A stretch of 64,000 nt of DNA, from the NCBI GenBank assembly GCA_963828815.1, contig CAWHGD010000002.1, positions 2,790,001-2,854,000 on the forward strand, in the 5' to 3' direction. Shown in pieces: positions 9,044-17,337 of this stretch. The position numbers were made by a program, and so were the translations under genes. How positions within the stretch are numbered: the first letter of the stretch is position 1; every line of letters starts with the position of its first letter. The notes under the pieces are model-generated. The model was not told the DNA's origin. It did not search any database and saw nothing but the letters and a program-made list of their open reading frames with translations. This DNA is from UBA877 sp963828815 (GTDB taxonomy: Bacteria > Chloroflexota > Anaerolineae > Anaerolineales > Villigracilaceae).

Positions 9044-9913
9044 ATGCCTGATATCACAACACAAAGAATGGGAGAAATCTTACGACGGGTTTTTGAATTG
9101 TTGTGGTTCGAGCCCGATGGTCTGCCTGTTCATGAAATTTTTGAACATGTAAGAAATTCCTCACAATTATCTGAATACGAACGGGGTTATTTTCCTTTTG
9201 CGATCACATCACCTCGATATGAGGTTTTGATCCGGGTTGCCACCATTCCCCTAGTTAAAGCCGGCTGGCTGGTGAAAACGCGAAAAGGTCGTTGGTATAT
9301 CACCGATAAAGGTCGTAAGGCAAGCAAGGAGTTTCTTGATGCAGAGCAATTTTTCGAAGAGGCAATCCGGCAATATCGGGATTGGAAAGAGAATGAAGAA
9401 AAGCGGTTGCGTTATATCAATTCAATAACCAAATATGAGGCTGAAGAAAATTCGTGGGAGCAAATTTATCAATATATTCAAGGCATGCCTGCATTGGAAT
9501 TTAGAACCTTAACCTGTGACCTCCTGCAGGCGATTGGTTATCATGTCGTGTGGGTTGCCCCTCCCCAAAAAGAGAAAGGGCAAATCGATATTCTTGCTTT
9601 CTCCGATCCACTCGGGGCGAAAGAACCGCGGATCATCGTGCATGTGAGTCATAAGGGTCAGGTAATGACCCAGGAAGGCCTGGGAGCGTTAGTAGCGGTT
9701 CTCGGTCCGGATGATTACGGGATCCTGGTTTCATCAAGCGGTTTTACAAATCAGGTCAAGGAAGAAGCGATAGCACATTCGCATCCCTATATCCGCCTGA
9801 TCGACCTTGAGTCCTTTGTCGATCTCTGGGTGAGAAATTATGATAAATTAAGCCTTGAAGCCCGACAGCGTCTGCCTCTTAAACCGGTATATTTCTTATC
9901 GCTGCCAGATTGA
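9044..9913 (+). CDS. Mrr-like protein: winged-helix N-terminus and restriction-endonuclease-like C-terminus
   Basis: 289 residues. Residues 1-100 resemble Mrr_N (two winged-helix-like segments ending WYITDKGRKASKEFL), and residues 145-265 resemble the Mrr catalytic fold (FRTLTCDLLQAIGYHV, GQIDILAF, GILVSSSGFTNQ). Mrr enzymes cut modified DNA. Here D182 of the D-(Q/E)xK site is kept, but the usual QxK is replaced by H200-V-S202 followed by HK, so nuclease activity is doubtful. It stands alone, 150 bases after the receiver/transposase-like gene, with no methylase nearby. It could be an inactive or altered defence nuclease or a DNA-binding regulator. Confidence 0.75.
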   Translation: MPDITTQRMGEILRRVFELLWFEPDGLPVHEIFEHVRNSSQLSEYERGYFPFAITSPRYEVLIRVATIPLVKAGWLVKTRKGRWYITDKGRKASKEFLDAEQFFEEAIRQYRDWKENEEKRLRYINSITKYEAEENSWEQIYQYIQGMPALEFRTLTCDLLQAIGYHVVWVAPPQKEKGQIDILAFSDPLGAKEPRIIVHVSHKGQVMTQEGLGALVAVLGPDDYGILVSSSGFTNQVKEEAIAHSHPYIRLIDLESFVDLWVRNYDKLSLEARQRLPLKPVYFLSLPD

Positions 9914-10198
9914 CAAAATGTAATCGCTTTCATATCAGCTAATTGTTATATCAAAATTCCTGGCAATTTCAGCCAGGGATTTTTTCAATTCCAAGATTAA
10001 TGGTGATCAATATTGAAAATGAAAAGGATTTTTATACAATATCCTGAAATGAGTTTATACTTGAAAAACAAAATTCTGCGAGAGTACCCTCCCCCGCCCT
10101 GAGTTCCCAAACCCTCGAGTAATTGTTTATAATGAAATTATCTACATGATTTTAAACATTCTTGCCCATTCAATAATAGTTACGGAGTGATCTTCCTC

Positions 10199-11125
10199 AT
10201 GACCAATTCTCCTCTCCCCCACCGTGGTTTTGAGATTGTTTCGGAATTGGATCCTTCTTCCCCTGTGGTCGCCCTCGAATCCACGGTCATTACCCACGGT
10301 CTGCCGCGCCCCATAAACCTGACCCTGGCACGAGACATGGAACGTATCATTCGTGAAAATGGTGCCATCCCGGCCACAGTTGCTGTGCTGGATGGAAAGA
10401 TACGAGTAGGTCTTTCTGACGCAGAATTGGAGCGACTGGCATCTGAGAAAAATCCCCGCAAGATCAGCCGGCGTGATTTTGCAACAGCAATAATCAGGAA
10501 TGAATGTGGAGGCACCACTGTTGCTGGGACATTGTTTGCCGCCCGGCATGCTGGTGTGAAGGTCTTTGCCACGGGTGGGATCGGCGGCGTCCACGAAGTG
10601 GGAACGATGGACATCTCCGCTGATTTACAAGCCCTGTCGGACACAGCACTGATCGTTGTGTGCGCGGGAGCAAAAGCCATCCTGGATCTGCCGGCAACCC
10701 TGGAATATCTGGAAACAACGGGGGTACCTGTAATCGGTTATGGGACCGATGAGTTCCCTGCCTTCTACTCGAGGCAGAGCGGATTGCCTGTCAGCGTCAG
10801 GTTGGATTCTGCGATTGAGGTTGTTAAATTCGCCAGAGCTCATTGGGGGCTCGGGATGAAGAGTGCTGTGCTTGTCTGCCAGCCCCTCTCTCAGGAAGAA
10901 GCTCTTCCACGTGAGGAGGTGGACAGTGCGATTCAACAATCACGTTTGGAGGCTAAGAAGAAAGGCATAGTTGGTCAGGCACTTACACCCTTCCTCCTCT
11001 CGAGGATGGCAGATTTTACTCAAAATAAAACCCTGGTCGCCAACCTGGCACTCCTGCATAATAATGCTCGCCTGGCAGCATTGATCGCCAGAGAACTATC
11101 ACTTTCTGATAAGAACATATTCTGA
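10199..11125 (+). CDS. psuG: Pseudouridine-5'-phosphate glycosidase
   Basis: 308 residues. It reversibly splits pseudouridine 5'-phosphate into uracil and ribose 5-phosphate in the cytoplasm. Family motifs are ALESTVITHGLPRP near the start, FATGGIGGVH, MDISADLQAL, VCAGAKAILDLPATLEYLET and GYGTDEFPAFY. ATG at 10199 is preferred over an in-frame GTG at 10187 because the GGAG site overlaps that GTG. The usual partner kinase psuK is not adjacent: the next plus-strand gene is an isopentenyl phosphate kinase of another kinase fold. Identification is firm. Confidence 0.95.
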   Translation: MTNSPLPHRGFEIVSELDPSSPVVALESTVITHGLPRPINLTLARDMERIIRENGAIPATVAVLDGKIRVGLSDAELERLASEKNPRKISRRDFATAIIRNECGGTTVAGTLFAARHAGVKVFATGGIGGVHEVGTMDISADLQALSDTALIVVCAGAKAILDLPATLEYLETTGVPVIGYGTDEFPAFYSRQSGLPVSVRLDSAIEVVKFARAHWGLGMKSAVLVCQPLSQEEALPREEVDSAIQQSRLEAKKKGIVGQALTPFLLSRMADFTQNKTLVANLALLHNNARLAALIARELSLSDKNIF

Positions 11126-11134
11126 AATCTTTAT

Positions 11135-12028
11135 CTAAGGTTTCGGGATGGGCCAGCGGGTGTCGCTTGGATGCCTCGTGAAGGAGGGGAACGGGGTTCT
11201 CGTTAGGCTGGGGGTCAGCGTGGGGGATTTCGTTAACGAGGCGGTTTGTGTGACCGTAGGAGTGGAAGGTTCTCCAAGTACACGAAACTCTCCGACAACC
11301 TTCCAGTCCACTCCTACAAAGAAAAGCAGCTGGTAGATCCCGGGCAGCCATTGCTCTGCTGGCAGGATCAGATCATATTGTCCTAATCCCCCTGTACCCC
11401 CTTCCCAGGGGCCTGTATCATATTTTATCAATTGATCGTTCAAGTACAATATCGCGGTCCATTGCACTCCATCGATCATGCCATCGTAGGAATAGGTCAC
11501 ATAAATTCGTTTAACCGGATTTTCAAAAACTGTCTGGGGATTGATCCCTCTGAAATTAATAACATTAGAAGAAAATAGCAACGGGCTGAATATTGCCGCA
11601 GGGTCGGGAGTGATTATGCTCTCGAATTGGGCCTCTATCGCCATAGGGAGAAATGGAGTTGTGGTGACTGTTGGCGTGTAACTGTATTCGGGTGTTGGTG
11701 AAATGCTGGGTGTTATTGAAATCGTCGGTGTTTGGCTTATGGTGGGAGTTAACGAAATAGTCGCTGTCGGGGATAATGATGGGCTGGGTTGAAAAAATCG
11801 AAAGGAAACCGGCTCTCCAAAACGTTCCAATAGGAAGGCAAAACCGACCAATCCGAGTGCAAGAACGATTGTCCACCATCCAACTGCCACCTGCCTGCGG
11901 CTCAAGCGGTAATAAGTAATCTTCCGCCCTTTTCGGATGTCGCGTAGTCCACTCCAGGCACTGAGCAATGCAGCCAACAGCGTCAGGATTACTGCCATAA
12001 CCACCGCTGAATGGATATCCAGTTTCAT
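11135..12028 (-). CDS. Two-pass membrane protein with Ser/Thr/Pro linkers, unknown function
   Basis: 297 residues. There is a membrane helix at about residues 8-25 and a second at about 50-66. A threonine/serine/proline linker (about 80-125) follows, then a globular beta-rich region (about 130-250) with many aromatic residues, and a second Thr/Pro tail. The linker is encoded by degenerate 12-18-base repeats around 11660-11790. The globular part is probably outside the cell. I recognise no family. It converges on psuG (10 bases apart) and is divergent from the isopentenyl phosphate kinase gene. Confidence 0.7.
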   Translation of the reverse strand: MKLDIHSAVVMAVILTLLAALLSAWSGLRDIRKGRKITYYRLSRRQVAVGWWTIVLALGLVGFAFLLERFGEPVSFRFFQPSPSLSPTATISLTPTISQTPTISITPSISPTPEYSYTPTVTTTPFLPMAIEAQFESIITPDPAAIFSPLLFSSNVINFRGINPQTVFENPVKRIYVTYSYDGMIDGVQWTAILYLNDQLIKYDTGPWEGGTGGLGQYDLILPAEQWLPGIYQLLFFVGVDWKVVGEFRVLGEPSTPTVTQTASLTKSPTLTPSLTRTPFPSFTRHPSDTRWPIPKP

Positions 12029-12047
12029 CTGACTCGATTATACCTTC

Positions 12048-12076
12048 TTGACGTCCGTCGCGAACCGTGCTACATT
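12048..12076 (+). promoter_or_regulatory. Sigma-70-type promoter of the isopentenyl phosphate kinase gene
   Basis: TTGACG (12048-12053), a 17-base spacer, and TACATT (12071-12076). The predicted transcript start falls at or next to the ATG at 12083, which suggests a leaderless mRNA and supports that start codon. Confidence 0.6.
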
Positions 12077-12082
12077 TTTTCC

Positions 12083-12874
12083 ATGTTGGTATTTCTCAAA
12101 CTTGGCGGGTCCCTTATCACTGACAAGGATCGCCCCTACACCCCCCGTCTTGATCTATTGAATGATCTAGCGCACGAGATTTTCAGTACATTACAGGATA
12201 TTCCTGACTTGCGCATCCTCCTGGGTCATGGGTCTGGCTCATTTGGACATCAACCTGCTAGTAAGTATGCAACGCGCCATGGTGTATCAGGTCAAAAAGC
12301 TTGGCGCGGCTTTACGGAGGTCTGGTACCAGGCCTCCATGCTCAATCGCCTCGTCGTGGATGCTTTAAGCAACGCTGGGCTTCCGATTATCACCATTTCC
12401 CCTGCATCTGCAGTCCGCACCCGGGATCGGCAGGTTGTTCATTGGGATATAACTCCAATTGAAGCTTCGCTTGACAACGGCCTGCTTCCGGTGATCTATG
12501 GAGATGTGGTTTTCGACGAAATCCTTGGAGGAACAATTCTTTCCACCGAGGAATTATTCGCCCATCTTGCCCTATCCCTCCGACCCCACCGGATCCTATT
12601 GGCTGGTTTGGAGGCCGGAGTGTGGGAAGATTTTCCAGCCAGGACGCGCCTCGTCCCTGAAATCACACCCGGTGTTCTTTCCAGGTATACCTCAGTGCTC
12701 GGCAAGAGCAGCGGCGCGGATGCCACCGGCGGCATGTTGACGAAAATCACCAGCATGCTGTCTTTGGCAAAACAGATGGATGGACTCGAAATTCTGATCT
12801 TCTCCGGGCAGGAACCTGGTGCCTTGCGTAATGCGCTGCAAGGTGAAAATCCCGGCACCCTCGTGCATTGTTGA
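12083..12874 (+). CDS. Isopentenyl phosphate kinase (amino-acid kinase fold)
   Basis: 263 residues. The family phosphorylates isopentenyl phosphate to isopentenyl diphosphate with ATP, the last step of the alternative mevalonate pathway. Visible motifs are FLKLGGSLITDKDRPYT at the start, then the glycine-rich GHGSGSFGH (49-57) holding the His that contacts the substrate phosphate in characterised enzymes. DVVFD lies in the middle, and a Gly-Ala-Asp-Ala-Thr-Gly-Gly-Met motif near residue 213 matches the Lys/Met ATP-site region. Start at 12083 follows from the promoter position; an upstream in-frame ATG (12011) would place coding sequence inside the promoter. No mevalonate or MEP gene is in the window. 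Other amino-acid kinases such as glutamate 5-kinase fit less well. Confidence 0.87.
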   Translation: MLVFLKLGGSLITDKDRPYTPRLDLLNDLAHEIFSTLQDIPDLRILLGHGSGSFGHQPASKYATRHGVSGQKAWRGFTEVWYQASMLNRLVVDALSNAGLPIITISPASAVRTRDRQVVHWDITPIEASLDNGLLPVIYGDVVFDEILGGTILSTEELFAHLALSLRPHRILLAGLEAGVWEDFPARTRLVPEITPGVLSRYTSVLGKSSGADATGGMLTKITSMLSLAKQMDGLEILIFSGQEPGALRNALQGENPGTLVHC

Positions 12875-12899
12875 CAGTCAAACAATCCTGCGATAAACT
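12871..12899 (+). promoter_or_regulatory. Sigma-70-type promoter of dgt
   Basis: TTGACA (12871-12876), 17-base spacer, TAAACT (12894-12899). The -35 box overlaps the stop codon of the preceding kinase gene; the dgt start is 24 bases downstream of the -10 box. Confidence 0.6.
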
Positions 12900-12923
12900 C
12901 ATTTTTCCACTGATGGAGAGATA

Positions 12924-14075
12924 ATGATGTATTCCCGGCAGGAACTGGAAGAAATTGAAGATCGTAGTCTGGCATTGTACGGCGCCCGCAGCAAGAACAG
13001 CAAAGGCCGCGCCTACGAAGAAAAGGAAACAGACTACCGCACTGCTTTTCAGCGGGATCGCGACCGTGTGCTGCATACCACCTCCTTCCGACGGCTGGAA
13101 TATAAAACCCAGGTATTTTTTAATTTTGAAGGTGATTACTTCCGCACTCGCCTGACCCATACTCTTGAAGTAGCCCAGATCGGTCGTACCATTGCGCGGG
13201 CCTTGGGAGCAAATGAGGACCTGGTCGAGAGCATTTGCCTTGCCCACGACCTGGGTCATTCCCCTTTCGGGCATGCTGGGGAATATACTCTAAGCATCTT
13301 GATGAAAGATTATGGTGGTTTCGACCATAACCGGCAATCCCTCAGAATCGTCACCGAACTCGAAAAGCGTTACCCGGAATTTCCCGGCCTGAATTTAACC
13401 TGGGAGACTCGAGAAGGTATGGTCAAACACGAGTCTGAATACGACCTCGCGGATGCACGCTCATTTGACCCTACCCTGCGAGGCAATCTCGAGACCCAGA
13501 TATGCAATCTCGCAGATGAATTGGCATTTACCACTCATGACCTCGATGACGGGCTGCGCTCGGGTATGATCACGCCACAAATGCTTGACGGTGTTGCATT
13601 ATGGGAGATTCTGACCGAGGCAGATCAGTGGACAGGTCCCCTCCTGGAAGACTTGGAACGCCACCGCATGATCCGCAACCTGGTTGGTTTGCTCGTGACT
13701 GACATTATCCGTGCTACCGACGCCCGCTTGAAGAAAAGCAAGGTTAAGTCTGCTATCGGCATCCAGAAGTTGAAACACAATGTGGTCGGGTATGGGGATG
13801 AACTGTGGCATCACAATCTTGAATTAAAGGACTTTCTCTTTACCAATCTCTACCGTCATTACCGCGTGGTGCGAATGCAGGTTAAAGCGGAACGAATAAT
13901 CACTGACCTGTTCAATGCTTACCTGGAGGAACCTCTCATCCTCCCTGACCATGTCCAACAGTGGATTCCGGAGCGCGGCCTGGAACGCACCATCTGCGAT
14001 CATATTGCAGGGATGACCGACCGGTATGCCATCGATGAACATGCCCGGCTTCATGATCCTTATCTCAAACCCTAG
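12924..14075 (+). CDS. dgt: Deoxyguanosinetriphosphate triphosphohydrolase-like protein (HD domain)
   Basis: 383 residues. Hydrolyses dNTPs, classically dGTP, to the nucleoside and triphosphate, helping set dNTP pools. HD-domain residues are visible: R-LTHTLEVAQIGR (His), CLAHDLGHSPFGH (HD pair) and DGLRSG further on. The N-terminus YRTAFQRDRDRVLHTTSFRRLEYKTQV is typical of the family's type 2 group. Length is normal. ATG at 12924 or 12927 both fit a GGAGAG site. greA follows after 18 bases and could be co-transcribed. Substrate preference within dNTPs cannot be told. Confidence 0.93.
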   Translation: MMYSRQELEEIEDRSLALYGARSKNSKGRAYEEKETDYRTAFQRDRDRVLHTTSFRRLEYKTQVFFNFEGDYFRTRLTHTLEVAQIGRTIARALGANEDLVESICLAHDLGHSPFGHAGEYTLSILMKDYGGFDHNRQSLRIVTELEKRYPEFPGLNLTWETREGMVKHESEYDLADARSFDPTLRGNLETQICNLADELAFTTHDLDDGLRSGMITPQMLDGVALWEILTEADQWTGPLLEDLERHRMIRNLVGLLVTDIIRATDARLKKSKVKSAIGIQKLKHNVVGYGDELWHHNLELKDFLFTNLYRHYRVVRMQVKAERIITDLFNAYLEEPLILPDHVQQWIPERGLERTICDHIAGMTDRYAIDEHARLHDPYLKP

Positions 14076-14093
14076 CCCCACCCAAGAACCCAA

Positions 14094-14567
14094 ATGGCAA
14101 AATCTCGAATCATCTACCTTACCGCAGAGGGTGCTGCAAAGATCGAGATTGAACTTCGTGAATTAAGAGGTCCTCAACGCGAAGCCCTCGCCCGTCGCTT
14201 GCGTGATGCCATTCAAATGGGCGATCTTTCGGAAAATGCTGACTACCATAAAGCAAAAGAAGACCAGGGTTTTCTCGAAGGGCGAATCCAGGAGCTCGAA
14301 TTTACTTTACGAAATGCGATCATCGTTGAAGATGCCAATACCCCAAAAGATACAGTGGGAGTGGGTGTCCATGTCACTGTTCAGGAGGATGGCTTTGATC
14401 CGGAGGTTTTTTATATCGTGGGGGCGCAGGAAGCTTCTCCCCGCGATGGGAAAATTTCACATGAATCCCCCATTGGAAGCGCGTTGATGGGTCATAAGGT
14501 TGGCGAATTGGTTGAGGCAGAAACCCCGAATGGAAAAATAAGGTTTAAGATCATAGGGATTAAATAA
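14094..14567 (+). CDS. greA: Transcription elongation factor GreA
   Basis: 157 residues, the normal length. It rescues backtracked RNA polymerase by stimulating transcript cleavage. The N-terminal coiled coil (about 1-75) carries the tip signature DLSENADYHKAKEDQ with its acidic residues. The C-terminal FKBP-like domain ends SPIGSALMGHKVGELVEAETP and IRFKIIGI. The gene is followed at once by a perfect hairpin terminator. Confidence 0.97.
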   Translation: MAKSRIIYLTAEGAAKIEIELRELRGPQREALARRLRDAIQMGDLSENADYHKAKEDQGFLEGRIQELEFTLRNAIIVEDANTPKDTVGVGVHVTVQEDGFDPEVFYIVGAQEASPRDGKISHESPIGSALMGHKVGELVEAETPNGKIRFKIIGIK

Positions 14568-14599
14568 AAATCGGGCGACCTGATCAGGTCGCCCGATTT
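14568..14599. terminator. Perfect 32-bp hairpin, bidirectional terminator
   Basis: The sequence AAATCGGGCGACCTGA (14568-14583) is followed directly by its exact complement. The A/T ends give a T-run on both strands, so it can stop greA from the left and the minus-strand membrane-protein gene from the right. Confidence 0.85.
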
Positions 14600-14601
14600 G
14601 T

Positions 14602-15603
14602 TTATGCGGGGGGGACGGCCTTGGGCCAAACCGCGATTTCAAGGGTCAGGCGTTCGAAATAACTCTCCTCAGGCAGGGCTCCCTGTCCATATTCCATGTC
14701 GGAAGCAGTTGCCACCAGTTGCAGCGCGGCTGTTTCCAGTACGATTTGTTTGCCGCGTTCGACCATGAATGGTTCCCCTTTGGCCTGTAACCGTTGGAAA
14801 GTGGCAACATCGTTGAAAGCACGTGAGCTCATAAGGACCTTTGTCACTGTCTGGATATCATTCTTGTCGAACAACCAGACTTCAAATGCGGTCACCTTTT
14901 TGGGTTCACCTACGCCGATGGTCTCTGAGATGCCAATACCGCATTCGCCTAAAAACTCACCAGATGGTGAGTCAATGCTGAACGAATCATCGAATAGATC
15001 GTCGCCCAGCACGTAAGTAGTCATGAATTGTGCTATCGGTTGATCCTCGCCTTTCGATGAATAACCAGCTGCGTCTGCCTGATTTGAGATTGCGTGTGCC
15101 CGGTTTATCTGCTTAAAGGATGATGAATGCCGGATGAGGGGTAACAAGTATTTATAAATGGCAAAACCCAGTATGGCAAACAGGATCAACGCGCCAGCGA
15201 TGATCAGAAAACTTGAGAAACCACCCCGCTTGGCAGGAGCGGTTCCACTGACCGGGGTGGCGGTAGCAGTGCTTGGTGTTATTTGAACCACCTTGGAAAA
15301 ACTAAGGATGGCATTCTGGTCGGGATAAGTCGCTTTAATTCTTTCGAGCACCACTGGTCCAGCCGCGCCGAGGGCTTCAAAACGCTGGATGGCAAGGTCG
15401 TTAACAGGATTACTGACGAATGAATCGATCGTCATGCGCAGATAATCATCCTGCAGGTCGGGTCGCAGGGAAGAAGGATCGGCACTCGTCCATTGCACCG
15501 GCCATACCCCCCAGCCCAGTATGACCAGGCCGATGAACAAGCCTAAAATAAAACCAAGCCCGGCTGCCACAAACGGTTTCTTCAATAGGTCAAGGATTTT
15601 CAT
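14602..15603 (-). CDS. Membrane protein with internal Thr/Pro linker, unknown function
   Basis: 333 residues from the ATG at 15603, which has AAAGGAG six bases before it; a longer frame to 15636 has no such site. A membrane helix lies at about residues 10-35, an outside region to about 115, a short Thr/Pro linker, a second helix at about 130-150 (FLIIAGALILFAILGFAIYKYLL), then a cytoplasmic beta-rich domain of about 180 residues beginning near IAQFMTTYVLGDDLFDDSF. I recognise no named family. It ends at the shared terminator with greA. Confidence 0.75.
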   Translation of the reverse strand: MKILDLLKKPFVAAGLGFILGLFIGLVILGWGVWPVQWTSADPSSLRPDLQDDYLRMTIDSFVSNPVNDLAIQRFEALGAAGPVVLERIKATYPDQNAILSFSKVVQITPSTATATPVSGTAPAKRGGFSSFLIIAGALILFAILGFAIYKYLLPLIRHSSSFKQINRAHAISNQADAAGYSSKGEDQPIAQFMTTYVLGDDLFDDSFSIDSPSGEFLGECGIGISETIGVGEPKKVTAFEVWLFDKNDIQTVTKVLMSSRAFNDVATFQRLQAKGEPFMVERGKQIVLETAALQLVATASDMEYGQGALPEESYFERLTLEIAVWPKAVPPA

Positions 15604-15788
15604 TGAAAACTCCTTTGATTCCTTCGAGTAACACACTGATTATACAAAACCTTATCAATTAAGCCTATTCCTATTTTCATGGTGTTTCTATGCACGAAAA
15701 TTGGTACAAAAATGGGTGCCAATACCCAACCAGGGCTCCTTATGCACTCATTTCCCAGGAAACATATCAATATCGGATCCGGTGATCA

Positions 15789-17174
15789 TCATTTCCGTTT
15801 CATCAGATAAAGCCAGCGATTCGAATCCCGGATTGCACTCGACGACAGGATTGCATACTTTTCCCCAAACGCCTTCTCGAAACCCTCTCTTGTGTAATCG
15901 TCAAAGATATCTTTTCTATTTCGCAACAACTTCGCCACCTGGGAATCATCCTTTGGCACAAATTCCACGATCAACCATTCCCCGCAACTCGTGAAGAAAT
16001 CTGCAACCCGGTTCAAGGGGACATTATTTGAAATAGCCAGGTGGTGGACTAAAGCGAGGGCAAGGACGGTATCGACCGGACCACGCTGAAGAAAGGAATC
16101 GCGCTCCCGGTTCATCCAGCCGATGGACGGGCTCGGATTGGTGAGATCGAGAACCAATGGGAGCATGTTCTGTTCGTTGTTTTCTTTAACCTTTTGATAA
16201 TTCATTTCCACTGCCGCAGGATCGATATCCGCAGAGATTACGTAGGCCCCGGTTTGCGCGGCAACCCGACTGAAGAATCCGGTATTTGCTCCCAGATCCC
16301 AGATGGTCCTGGGATTGATCTTCTTCAACCAATCCCCCACCAGGATTTCCTTGTGCTCGAATGCGTTATCGTTGTAATTATTGGCTTCATAATAATCCGC
16401 CCATTCTGTTCCTGAAGGTTTCCATTTCATCTTGCGGATTGTGGATCGGAGGTTATCTATCAGGTTGAGAAAAACCTCTTTGCTCATCTTATGTGCGTTG
16501 CGCACTTCTTTCAGGTCGGAATTCGCATGCCGCTTCTGAAGACTGGCATGCAAATGGATATGAGTTGCCAGACCCAGGTTCCAGCGGGTGCTCCTGGGGA
16601 GCAATCGGCTGGCAAGGTCAAGAGGAACTCCATCAATGTATATGCGCAACAATTGATTTAGTCGCACATCCTTGTAGGCCATCAGTGCCAGGGGTGCAAG
16701 GAAATGCTGGCAGTACTGCTGGTAGGCTACCCACGGTTCACCCTCCTGATATTGTTCGAAAGAAAGCGAATCGATCAACATCGCCTTTCCTTTTGAGAAT
16801 TGGATGTTGTATGCACTGGCATCCTTGAGCGACATTCCCAGTTTTAATGCCCGCCTCTGAATGGAAAGGGTTGCCAGCGCCGCATCCTGCAACTGACCAA
16901 AGGACCATTCGTATGGATAGGATATAAAAGGTACTCGTTCCGGATAAATCACCTTGTAACATAAGGCTGCATCTGCAGGTTGGATATCAGTTTCAGTGTG
17001 TGCTATAAGCAGACCGTTCTTAACCAGTTTCTCGTATAAACCAGAGTCCATCAAGAGGGAATAGTCCTCCCGGTAGACCTGGTTCACCTGCCGGTACAGG
17101 ATCCCTTCACGGATGAAGAGAAATCCGCTTGGATCACGAAAGGAAGAGCCGAGATTAGTCGTTTGAGTCTTCAT
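15789..17174 (-). CDS. Class I SAM-dependent methyltransferase with N-terminal kinase-like half
   Basis: 461 residues. The C-terminal half has a Rossmann methyltransferase: motif I DLGANTGFFS (293-302), acidic end of strand 2 (ISADIDPAAV), LVLDLTNPSP and ALALVHHL. The N-terminal half contains LKDASAYNIQF (117-127) followed by MLIDSLSFE, which resembles the D-x(4)-N and DFD elements of kinase-like folds; this is pattern only. Similar proteins are sometimes annotated as NoeA-like nodulation methyltransferases. The ATG at 17174 is chosen because it matches the family start; it overlaps the end of a 57-residue membrane-protein gene by 20 bases, suggesting coupled translation. Substrate unknown. 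Confidence 0.82.
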   Translation of the reverse strand: MKTQTTNLGSSFRDPSGFLFIREGILYRQVNQVYREDYSLLMDSGLYEKLVKNGLLIAHTETDIQPADAALCYKVIYPERVPFISYPYEWSFGQLQDAALATLSIQRRALKLGMSLKDASAYNIQFSKGKAMLIDSLSFEQYQEGEPWVAYQQYCQHFLAPLALMAYKDVRLNQLLRIYIDGVPLDLASRLLPRSTRWNLGLATHIHLHASLQKRHANSDLKEVRNAHKMSKEVFLNLIDNLRSTIRKMKWKPSGTEWADYYEANNYNDNAFEHKEILVGDWLKKINPRTIWDLGANTGFFSRVAAQTGAYVISADIDPAAVEMNYQKVKENNEQNMLPLVLDLTNPSPSIGWMNRERDSFLQRGPVDTVLALALVHHLAISNNVPLNRVADFFTSCGEWLIVEFVPKDDSQVAKLLRNRKDIFDDYTREGFEKAFGEKYAILSSSAIRDSNRWLYLMKRK

Positions 17175-17328
17175 CGTCAATGGATTCTTCTTCACTCTTC
17201 TTTTTCCTAAACCATCTGGCGATCTTGCGCCAGCTTGCACCAATAAAAATGACCACACCGGCTGCGCTGGCGATCAGCAGCTGGACAAGAAAACTTCCTG
17301 AACCAGGATCCAGGTATAACCAGACCAT
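17155..17328 (-). CDS. 57-residue membrane protein with YLDPGSGS N-terminus
   Basis: A small gene with AGGAGG five bases before its ATG. The product starts MVWLYLDPGSGSFLVQ, has one membrane helix (about 12-30, LVQLLIASAAGVVIFIGA), then a basic stretch (WRKIARWFRKKK) and an acidic C-terminus (SEEESIDDEDSND). This layout is that of an inner-membrane protein with a cytoplasmic tail. Short proteins beginning LDPGSGS are widespread but have no known function. It overlaps the methyltransferase gene by 20 bases and lies 9 bases after topA, so topA, this gene and the methyltransferase look like one transcript. Confidence 0.85.
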   Translation of the reverse strand: MVWLYLDPGSGSFLVQLLIASAAGVVIFIGASWRKIARWFRKKKSEEESIDDEDSND

Positions 17329-17337
17329 TTCATCCTC

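Noticed and set aside
15810..15840. GATTCGAATCCCGG resembling a tRNA T-arm
   Set aside because: It lies inside the methyltransferase coding sequence and no acceptor or anticodon arm can be formed around it.
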